Source: Nitrospira lenta (lineage in GTDB: Bacteria > Nitrospirota > Nitrospiria > Nitrospirales > Nitrospiraceae). Taken from it: a stretch of DNA of 5,003 bases. Of the stretch, positions 1 to 5,003 are shown one piece after another. Below the pieces are notes generated by a model. That model was not told the DNA's origin, searched no databases, and worked only from the letters and a program-made list of their open reading frames with translations. The position numbers and the translations under genes are program-made. The stretch's first letter is position 1. The number at the start of each line of letters is the position of its first letter. Location of the stretch: assembly GCA_945906715.1 (NCBI GenBank), contig CAMDRK010000219.1:1-5003 (forward strand), given 5' to 3'.

Positions 1-1204
1 AGCGATCGGTCAACGCCGGGTTCGAATCTTTGCGCCGTGCGAGCGGGGAAATTTCAATGGGGTAATCGGTAATGAATGTAGGCTGAATCAGATTCGGCTC
101 GACCGTTTCCTCGAAGATTTCGTTCACGATATTGAAGAGCGGCCATTTCTGATCAATTGCGATGCCAAGCTGTTTGGCTGCTGCAATCGCTTGATCCTTA
201 TCTTGAAGGACGGAAGGGTCCAGCTTGTTCACTTCCAGAATCGCCTGATGATAGGACCAGCGACGCCACGGAGGTGTGAGTACGATTTCCTTGCCCTGAT
301 AGTCGATGACCGTCTTACCAAGGATCTGCTGTGCCAACGAGGAGACGAGTTCTTCCGTGAGGACGATCAAGTCCTGATAGTCGGCATAGGCGACGTAGAA
401 CTCCAGCATCGTGAATTCAGGGTTATGAATCGTCGAGATGCCTTCGTTCCTGAAATTGCGGTTGATTTCAAACACGCGAGGAAAGCCGCCCACGATCAAT
501 CGCTTCAAATAGAGTTCCGGCGCGATGCGGAGGTACAGATCGACGCCGAGCGCATTATGGTGGGTGACAAAGGGTTTTGCCGCCGCGCCGCCGGGAATCG
601 GATGCATCATCGGCGTTTCAACCTCAAGGAAGTTTCGTTCGATCAAGAAGGCGCGAATGCCGGCGATGATTCTGCTGCGTGTGGCGAAGATGCCATGGAC
701 TTCCGGGTTGGCAATCAAATCGACATAGCGCTGCCGATAGCGGGTTTCCACGTCCGTCAACCCGTGCCACTTTTCTGGAAGCGGTCTGAGGGCTTTGCTC
801 AGGAAGGTCAGCTGTGCTACTTCGACAGTGAATTCGTTGGTCTTCGTGCGAAAGAGGGTGCCGGTCACGCCGATCCAATCTCCCAGATCGAGCTGTTCGG
901 CGACGCGATAGGCCTGTTCTGAGAGATGATCTTTCTTGAGGTAGACTTGCAGCCGGTCGGATCCGTCCTGCAGCACCGCGAATCCTGCTTTGCCGAAGCG
1001 CCGCAAGGCAACGATGCGCCCTGCCAAGGTGCAGGAGATCTTCTCTTGCTCCAGAACCTCTTTGGTTTTCTCAGCGTGCAGCTTAATCAGTTGGCCCGCG
1101 CGATCCTTCACGTCGAATCGCGTGCCGTAAGGCGCCACGCCAGCCTCACGCAGAATGTCGAGCTTCTTGATCCGTTGTTGCTGTTGTTCGTTCAGTTCAT
1201 CCAT
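1..1204 (-). CDS. lysS: Lysyl-tRNA synthetase, class II (3' end cut off by window edge)
   Basis: This enzyme charges tRNA(Lys) with lysine in the cytoplasm, using ATP. Translating from the ATG at 1204 gives 401 open residues with no stop before the left edge. The family is usually about 500 residues, so roughly 100 C-terminal residues, including class II motif 3, are missing from view. An OB-fold anticodon-binding domain covers about residues 60-140 (GRIVALRRFGKAGF, then a QDGSDRLQVYLKK stretch). The class II catalytic core follows: motif 1 region about 177-200 (FLIERNFLEVETPMM), the RIAPELYLKRL segment at 226-236, and motif 2 at 243-267 (RVFEINRNFRNEGIS, then HNPEFTMLEF). The conserved ITDYPIEISPLARR lies at 378-391. 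A weak AAAGG sits 6 bases before the ATG. The gene lies 29 bases after prfB, the same prfB-lysS order as in E. coli, so co-transcription is likely. Identification is very secure. Confidence 0.97.
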   Translation of the reverse strand, partial: MDELNEQQQQRIKKLDILREAGVAPYGTRFDVKDRAGQLIKLHAEKTKEVLEQEKISCTLAGRIVALRRFGKAGFAVLQDGSDRLQVYLKKDHLSEQAYRVAEQLDLGDWIGVTGTLFRTKTNEFTVEVAQLTFLSKALRPLPEKWHGLTDVETRYRQRYVDLIANPEVHGIFATRSRIIAGIRAFLIERNFLEVETPMMHPIPGGAAAKPFVTHHNALGVDLYLRIAPELYLKRLIVGGFPRVFEINRNFRNEGISTIHNPEFTMLEFYVAYADYQDLIVLTEELVSSLAQQILGKTVIDYQGKEIVLTPPWRRWSYHQAILEVNKLDPSVLQDKDQAIAAAKQLGIAIDQKWPLFNIVNEIFEETVEPNLIQPTFITDYPIEISPLARRKDSNPALTDR

Positions 1205-1233
1205 CACGTGCCTTTACGGAAGTCCTTCTTCGG

Positions 1234-2386
1234 TCAGTTATCGAGCTCGTCCGTTTCCGACTGTTGATAGCTGAGTGCGGTGACCCCAAGTTGCTTCATC
1301 TTCAGATAGGCTTCGATGAACCCGTCCAGATCGCCGTCCATGACGGCGGCTACCTGGCCCACTTCATAGCCGGTTCGAAGATCTTTGACCATTTGATAGG
1401 GCTGGAATACATACGATCGAATCTGGCTGCCCCAGGCAATATCCTTTTTCTCGCCGACGATCGCATTGAATTCTGCTTCTTTCTTTTTTAGCTCGAGTTC
1501 ATAGAGGCGCGCTTTCATGACTTTCATCGCGCCATTGCGGTTCTGGAGCTGTGATCGTTCGTTCTGACATTGCACCACGATTCCGGTCGGCAGGTGTGTC
1601 ATGCGGATGGCTGTCTCGACCTTATTCACATTCTGGCCTCCGGCGCCACCGGCCCGAAAGGTATCGATCCTCAGATCTTTGTCTTCGATGACGAGGTCGA
1701 TATCTTCATTCACCTCGGGATAGACGAAGACCGAAGCAAAGGAGGTATGCCGTCGCTTGTTCGCGTCGAAGGGTGAAATGCGCACCAGCCTGTGCACGCC
1801 TGCTTCGGCCTTGAGATAGCCGTAGGCATAGGGGCCCGTTACTGACAGGGTCACGCTTTTTATACCGGCTTCCTCTCCCGGTAGCAGGTCCAGCGTTTCG
1901 ACCTTGAATTTTTTGCTCTCGGCCCACCGGACATACATACGGAGCAGCATCTGCGCCCAGTCCTGCGATTCCGTCCCGCCTGCGCCGGGATGGATCGCCA
2001 CAATCGCGTTGTTGGGATCCAGTTCGCCAGAAAGCAGAAGTTCAAGCCGTAGGGCGGCGAGCTTCGGCTCGAATCGATCCAGCTCGAAGGTCAACTCTTT
2101 CATGAGCCCGGCGTCACCGCTTTCTTCTGCTAATTCAAGTAACGCGTCCAGATCGTTCCTCTTTCCATCGATATCGCGCCACTGCTGGAGGTCACGCTCG
2201 ATCGAAGATTTTTTTCTGCTGATCTTGGCGGCCTTCTGAGCATGGTTCCAAAAATCAGGCTGGGATGTCTGTTGTTCGAGATGCGCCAACTCGGCCGTCA
2301 TGCGGGCGAAGTCAAAGATGCCCCCGTAGTTCAGTGACCAATTGCTCAACGGCCCGTACGCGATTCTTGACGTCATCTAACATCAT
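1234..2386 (-). CDS. prfB: Peptide chain release factor 2, expressed by programmed +1 frameshift
   Basis: RF2 reads UGA and UAA stop codons in the ribosomal A site and triggers hydrolysis of peptidyl-tRNA. The coding sequence is join(2386..2315, 2313..1234) on the minus strand: 24 codons, a skipped base at the in-frame TGA (2314-2312), then 359 codons, giving 383 residues (E. coli RF2 has 365). The first segment reads MMLDDVKNRVRAVEQ and ends RGHL; the second begins DFARMTAELAHLEQQ, matching the family's usual N-terminal helices. The stop-recognition tripeptide SPF is at 204-206 and the catalytic GGQ at 249-251, nearly the same numbering as E. coli (205-207, 250-252). The residue equivalent to E. 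coli K-12 Thr246 is Ala245, as in most bacteria. HPGAGGTESQDW lies at 132-143. AAAGGA at 2395-2390 precedes two tandem ATGs (2386, 2383). Spacing is 3 bases to the first and 6 to the second, so 2383 may be the real start. There is a C-terminal extension of about 15 residues beyond the usual end. Confidence 0.97.
2311..2326 (-). promoter_or_regulatory. prfB programmed +1 frameshift site
   Basis: The minus strand reads CGGGGG CAT CTT TGA C. It has an internal Shine-Dalgarno-like GGGGG (2325-2321), exactly three bases, the slippery Leu codon CTT (2317-2315), the in-frame stop TGA (2314-2312) and a following C. The E. coli element is AGGGGG TAT CTT TGA C, so every functional part and its spacing is kept. 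When RF2 is scarce the ribosome pauses at UGA, tRNA(Leu) slips from CUU to UUU, and translation resumes at GAC in the +1 frame. RF2 thereby controls its own synthesis. The mechanism is established for this family; its use here is inferred from the preserved sequence. Confidence 0.95.
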
Positions 2387-2399
2387 CGGTCCTTTCTCT

Positions 2400-4034
2400 T
2401 TACACCGGAGTGGCCGCCACTGCATCCGGCTCAGACTCCTTGGTGCGGAATATGCCGAACAGGAACAAGAGCGCGCAGATTATAGCACAGCCATAGGCAA
2501 ACACATCGCCGTACCGGCTGTAAAACGTATGCGGACGCCAGACTTGCATCGTCGCCTTGACCGCCTGCTCCGTGAAGATCGGCGTTGCCTCGACGATACG
2601 TCCGAACGGATCGATAAACCCGGAGATGCCGGTGTTGGCTGAGCGGGCAAAGGCCAAATGATTTTCGACCGAACGAAACACCACCATCGAAAAATGTTGT
2701 GAAGCAGCCGACGAGGCGCCGAACCAGGCATCGTTCGTCACAGTCACTAGGAACTCTGCCCCGTTCAGTGCAAATTGCCGCACCAGGTTCGGAAAGATCA
2801 CTTCGTAGCAGATTGCCACCCCAAAACTTATCGGTTTCGGTGTTGCCTCAGCCTTGCCTGCAGCTGCAGACTTGGGTTTCGGCGTCAAGGTCAAGACCGC
2901 CGAACCGGTTCCAGGCTCGAAGTCGCCGATGCCTTCCACAAGTTTGTCGAGGAAAAACAGGAGTGAAGACTTGAATGGAATATATTCTCCGAATGGGACC
3001 AGATGATGCTTGTCATAACGTCCTAACAAGTGGCCGTCGGGGGCGAGGAGGTATGCGCTGTTCATCAGATAGGGCCGGCGATCCGGATAGAATCGCACGG
3101 CGGGGCTGCCGAATAGGATCGGCGCCTGGGCTCGATTAGCCAGCGCCATGAGTTGCAGTTGATAGACTGGCTCCCGCTCAAAGACGAAGGGTGTTGCCGC
3201 TTCCGGCCAGACTACCAAATCTGTGGCACGGCCCAGCTTTTCGGTCAGCCGGTCAAAGCGCGCGAGAGTCTCCTCCCGATAGGCCGTATCCCACTTCACT
3301 GCCTGATCGACATTCGGCTGAACCACTCCCACCGTGATGGACGATCGTGGAATGCCAGAAAAAGGCGTTTCGGATAACGTGATAAGACCGTATTGCCACG
3401 AGAGCGTGACGAGCAATGCCGCCATCGCCGCAAGTTCCCATGGAAGCCTTGCCGGACGGAAATTCCTGAAGTACGGCATCAACCAGGACAAGAATTCCGC
3501 CAGGGCGACATTGACCAAGACGATAAGGAATGAGACTCCGTATACCCCCATGTGATCGGCAATCTGAATGATCTCGATCTGACGATATTGAGAATAACCG
3601 AGAAGGCCCCAAGGCATTCCACTCAACGCATAGGTTCTGATCAATTCGAGAGTCACCCATAGGCAGGGAAATACAAAGAAACCGTAGCGAGGGATCAGGC
3701 TCCGAAACCACACGGCCCCGGCAGAATAGAGACCGACGTACAGGCCGAGATAGGCTGTGAGCAGCAACAGGATGCCGTAACTGACTGGGAGTGGAACCTT
3801 GCCGTAGGTGGTCATGGCTGTGACCACCCAGGCCATCATGCCGGTAAAGGCGATTGTGCCTGATAGCCAGCCGATCCAAAATGCCTGTGCTTTGGTCTTG
3901 CCGTCCAACGCCCAATGCAGAGGCACGAGAGCGATCCAGGCTAATAGTTCGAGATCGGATTTTGGAAAACTCAGCGGGATGAAAAGCCCGCTCGCGCCGG
4001 CGAGGACGAGTGAACGCGCGAGGGAATGGGTCAT
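2400..4034 (-). CDS. lnt: Apolipoprotein N-acyltransferase
   Basis: Lnt is an inner-membrane enzyme that transfers an acyl chain from phospholipid to the free amino group of the diacylglyceryl-cysteine of lipoproteins, the last step of lipoprotein maturation. From the ATG at 4034 it has 544 residues. Hydrophobic segments lie roughly at 6-23, 29-43, 50-74, 82-110, 118-135, 160-182 and 199-218, with a last one at 511-529; this fits the eight helices of the family. The periplasmic nitrilase-like domain spans about 233-498. The triad is Glu278 (VVWPEAATPF), Lys342 (RYDKHHLVPFGEYIP) and Cys409 (GVAICYEVIFPN). TNDAWFGASS and SANTGISGF are also conserved. ATG 4034 is chosen because AAGG lies 8 bases upstream and the protein then begins like its relatives. 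An in-frame TTG at 4070 would add 12 residues but abuts an AGGAGG with no spacing. A Pro/Lys/Ala-rich insertion precedes the Cys409 strand. The gene ends 13 bases before prfB, and its product would act on Pal encoded divergently. Confidence 0.96.
   Translation of the reverse strand: MTHSLARSLVLAGASGLFIPLSFPKSDLELLAWIALVPLHWALDGKTKAQAFWIGWLSGTIAFTGMMAWVVTAMTTYGKVPLPVSYGILLLLTAYLGLYVGLYSAGAVWFRSLIPRYGFFVFPCLWVTLELIRTYALSGMPWGLLGYSQYRQIEIIQIADHMGVYGVSFLIVLVNVALAEFLSWLMPYFRNFRPARLPWELAAMAALLVTLSWQYGLITLSETPFSGIPRSSITVGVVQPNVDQAVKWDTAYREETLARFDRLTEKLGRATDLVVWPEAATPFVFEREPVYQLQLMALANRAQAPILFGSPAVRFYPDRRPYLMNSAYLLAPDGHLLGRYDKHHLVPFGEYIPFKSSLLFFLDKLVEGIGDFEPGTGSAVLTLTPKPKSAAAGKAEATPKPISFGVAICYEVIFPNLVRQFALNGAEFLVTVTNDAWFGASSAASQHFSMVVFRSVENHLAFARSANTGISGFIDPFGRIVEATPIFTEQAVKATMQVWRPHTFYSRYGDVFAYGCAIICALLFLFGIFRTKESEPDAVAATPV
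2832..2885 (-). repeat. Low-complexity insertion in lnt bounded by a short direct repeat
   Basis: Within Lnt, residues 384-401 read TPKPKSAAAGKAEATPKP, a flexible Lys/Pro/Ala stretch between catalytic Lys342 and Cys409. TPKP occurs at both ends, 14 residues apart. In DNA the plus strand carries GGTTTCGG at 2833-2840 and again at 2875-2882, exactly 42 bases apart and in the same reading phase, with partial identity continuing just beyond. A 12-base perfect palindrome CTGCAGCTGCAG (2858-2869) lies between them. The Lys-Cys distance is 67 residues here against 52 in E. coli Lnt, so this segment accounts for most of the excess. Confidence 0.6.
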
Positions 4035-4131
4035 AAACCGCACCTTAGCGAAAGCGGAAGATGGATGCAACCTCCTGATAGCAAGGAACTTCCGGCGCGT
4101 TCGCTGTCATGAGGGAGGGGGAAATATTAGG

Positions 4132-4160
4132 TTGACGGACATCCGTTGAGCTCCTATAAA
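4132..4160 (+). promoter_or_regulatory. Predicted sigma-70-type promoter of pal
   Basis: TTGACG (4132-4137, five of six consensus bases) and TATAAA (4155-4160, five of six) are separated by exactly 17 bases. An AT-rich GAAATATTA (4121-4129) lies just upstream of the -35 box. Transcription would begin near 4167, leaving an untranslated leader of about 85 bases before the pal ATG at 4252. This is the best promoter match I saw in the divergent spacer. I saw no comparably convincing promoter for lnt on the other strand. Confidence 0.7.
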
Positions 4161-4184
4161 TAGGGATGAGAGTCGGACATCCGT
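4136..4184. repeat. Direct repeat pair CGGACATCCGT around the pal promoter
   Basis: CGGACATCCGT occurs at 4136-4146 and again at 4174-4184, 38 bases apart start to start. Each copy is itself partly symmetric (CGGA, CA, TCCG). In the first copy the arms extend to five bases (ACGGA, CA, TCCGT, 4135-4146). The first copy overlaps the end of the -35 box and enters the spacer; the second lies just after the expected transcription start. This layout suits a regulator binding site, but no regulator is known to me for this motif. The second copy also sits inside a small potential hairpin (GTCGG 4172-4176, CCGAC 4186-4190). Confidence 0.45.
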
Positions 4185-4238
4185 GCCGACACGATCGTAA
4201 CCCTGACGAAACAGCGTGACCAAGAGTTACGACAAATT

Positions 4239-4244
4239 AGGAGG
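4239..4244 (+). promoter_or_regulatory. Ribosome binding site of pal
   Basis: A full-consensus AGGAGG lies 7 bases before the ATG at 4252. It decides the start: an in-frame GTG at 4216 would add 12 polar residues before the signal peptide and would place this site inside the coding region. Confidence 0.85.
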
Positions 4245-4251
4245 CTATGCC

Positions 4252-4821
4252 ATGGACCGAAGAGTCATTAGCCTGTGCCTGAGTTTGAGCTTCGCGCTCA
4301 TGTTTGTCGGCTGCGCCGGTAAGACTGTTACTTCCTCGTCCGGGGATGAGGCTTCACAAGCAGGGAAGAACAAGGCCGAGGTGATCCAGCCGGATGCGAT
4401 CAAAACGGTACCGCTGGAGCGCTCGTTCGACCGGCCTGGCGGCAACGTACCGTCCAATCTTGCGCGTACGCCGATCACCGACTCAGGCAGCAATCCGTTG
4501 GGAGATGTGCTGTTCGATTACGACAGGTTTTCCATCCGCGTGGAGGCCATGCCGGTATTGGACGCGAATTCCGGATGGCTTCGCGCCAATGGAAGCAAGA
4601 CCGTCCTGATCGAAGGCCATTGCGATGAACGAGGCACGCTGGCCTACAACCTCGTGTTGGGCGAGAAGCGGGCGCAGGCATCCAAAAAATATCTTGTGGA
4701 AATGGGCATTCCGGCTTCGCAACTTCTGACGACGAGTTACGGAGAAACAAGGCCTGCCTGCAAGCAACGGAATGAAGACTGTTATCAACAAAATCGGCGG
4801 GCACATTTTGTGACGAAGTAA
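4252..4821 (+). CDS. pal: Peptidoglycan-associated lipoprotein Pal (OmpA-family domain)
   Basis: Pal is an outer-membrane lipoprotein facing the periplasm. It binds peptidoglycan and works with the Tol proteins in envelope integrity and constriction at division. The product is 189 residues. It has a signal peptide with basic start (MDRRV), a hydrophobic core and lipobox FVGC, with Cys21 as the lipidated residue. Ala follows the Cys, with no Asp retention signal, consistent with outer-membrane sorting. A Ser/Gly/Lys-rich linker runs from about 22 to 80. The OmpA-like domain covers about 85-188: DVLFDYDRFSIR, then EGHCDERG at 121-128, LGEKRA at 137-142 and QQNRRAHFV near the end. By alignment with OmpA, Asp125 and Arg140 should contact diaminopimelate. 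Cys170 and Cys177 form a C-x6-C pair that I recall from several Pal proteins outside the gamma-proteobacteria, possibly a disulfide. No tol genes are visible here. The gene is transcribed divergently from lnt, whose product would acylate it. Confidence 0.95.
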   Translation: MDRRVISLCLSLSFALMFVGCAGKTVTSSSGDEASQAGKNKAEVIQPDAIKTVPLERSFDRPGGNVPSNLARTPITDSGSNPLGDVLFDYDRFSIRVEAMPVLDANSGWLRANGSKTVLIEGHCDERGTLAYNLVLGEKRAQASKKYLVEMGIPASQLLTTSYGETRPACKQRNEDCYQQNRRAHFVTK

Positions 4822-4846
4822 AGTTTCCCGCAGCAGTCTACTTCGC

Positions 4847-4871
4847 CTTCGCAGCCGCTTCAGCTGCGAAG
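4847..4871. other. Perfect 9-bp hairpin between pal and the next lipoprotein gene
   Basis: CTTCGCAGC (4847-4855) and GCTGCGAAG (4863-4871) are exact reverse complements around a 7-base loop. It lies 25 bases after the pal stop. No T-run follows (the next bases are CCCGGAAGC), so it is not a standard intrinsic terminator. It could protect the pal mRNA 3' end, act as a weak or Rho-assisted attenuator, or be incidental. Confidence 0.6.
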
Positions 4872-4920
4872 CCCGGAAGCTCGTCTGATGAACCACCCCC
4901 GAGTCACAAAGGAGGGATCT

Positions 4921-5003
4921 GTGAGGCATAATCTCATTATAGGGATCGGACTTCTCGTGGGTAGTTTAATGACAGGCTGCGCGGGGCCTGGTGAGCGCAT
5001 CGA
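4921..5003 (+). CDS. Putative lipoprotein, N-terminal part only
   Basis: A GTG at 4921 is preceded by AAGGAGG (4909-4915) at 5-base spacing, a strong ribosome binding site. The 27 visible residues form a lipoprotein signal peptide: a basic start (MRHN), a hydrophobic stretch (LIIGIGLLVGSL) and lipobox LMTGC with Cys20, followed by AGPGERI. The frame is open to the window edge. Ala after the Cys again suggests outer-membrane sorting. Nothing visible identifies the mature protein. Its place after pal makes a Tol-Pal accessory factor, such as a CpoB/YbgF-like repeat protein, one possibility, but that is guesswork from position. It could share the pal transcript, since only 99 bases separate them. 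Confidence 0.8.
   Translation, partial: MRHNLIIGIGLLVGSLMTGCAGPGERI

Noticed and set aside
191..922. A 243-codon open frame on the plus strand
   Set aside because: It is antisense to lysS, which is confirmed by full-length synthetase motifs on the other strand. Its translation shows no recognisable domain.
1205..1210. CACGTG palindrome just before the lysS start codon
   Set aside because: A six-base palindrome is expected by chance, and nothing links it to regulation here.
2374..2376. ATG at 2376 as the start of prfB
   Set aside because: It gives an N-terminus unlike RF2 and ignores the frameshift element. The 2386/2383 start with a +1 shift restores the family sequence.
3253..3915. A 220-codon open frame on the minus strand within lnt
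   Set aside because: It is an alternative frame of lnt. The lnt frame carries the catalytic triad and membrane segments, while this one has no coherent features.
4153..4164. CCTATAAATAGG inverted repeat over the pal -10 box, considered as a bidirectional promoter also serving lnt
   Set aside because: The reverse-strand hexamers match a -10 box poorly and no -35 match is found at a suitable distance, so a lnt promoter here is not supported.
4216..4251. GTG at 4216 as the start of pal
   Set aside because: It would place polar residues before the lipoprotein signal peptide and bury the AGGAGG that is ideally spaced for ATG 4252.
1..5003. A previously undescribed multi-gene system, mobile element or CRISPR array
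   Set aside because: Every substantial coding region belongs to a known housekeeping family or is a short partial lipoprotein. No spaced repeats, transposase motifs or RNA genes were seen.

Overview
The window is an ordinary chromosomal housekeeping region of a Gram-negative (diderm) bacterium with moderate-to-high GC. It holds a leftward cluster lnt - prfB - lysS and, divergently, a rightward pair of lipoprotein genes beginning with pal. Lnt, a lipobox-bearing Pal and a second lipoprotein signal peptide all require an outer membrane. The Pal style (GHCDERG plus a Cys pair near the C-terminus) and the lnt-prfB-lysS order fit Nitrospirota or delta-proteobacteria-like lineages. A Nitrospira-like source is my guess from general resemblance only.

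Minus strand, in order of transcription. lnt (4034..2400) encodes apolipoprotein N-acyltransferase with its full Glu-Lys-Cys triad. After 13 bases comes prfB (2386..1234), release factor 2. It carries a textbook programmed +1 frameshift at codon 25, so its true N-terminus lies in a different frame from the body of the gene. After 29 bases comes lysS (1204..1), lysyl-tRNA synthetase, cut by the left edge after 401 residues. The short gaps, each with a ribosome binding site, suggest one transcript.

Plus strand. The 217-base divergent spacer (4035..4251) holds a strong sigma-70-type promoter (TTGACG, 17 bases, TATAAA). An 11-base direct repeat brackets the promoter core. An 85-base leader then leads to pal (4252..4821). 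A 99-base gap with a perfect 9-bp hairpin separates pal from a second lipoprotein gene, which starts with GTG at 4921 and runs off the right edge.

Functionally, Lnt completes N-acylation of lipoproteins such as Pal and the 4921 product so that they can be sorted to the outer membrane. prfB and lysS supply translation functions. No mobile element, CRISPR array, tRNA, rRNA or unknown multi-gene system is visible. The most notable items are the prfB recoding site, the repeat pair around the pal promoter, and a repeat-flanked 14-residue insertion in Lnt.
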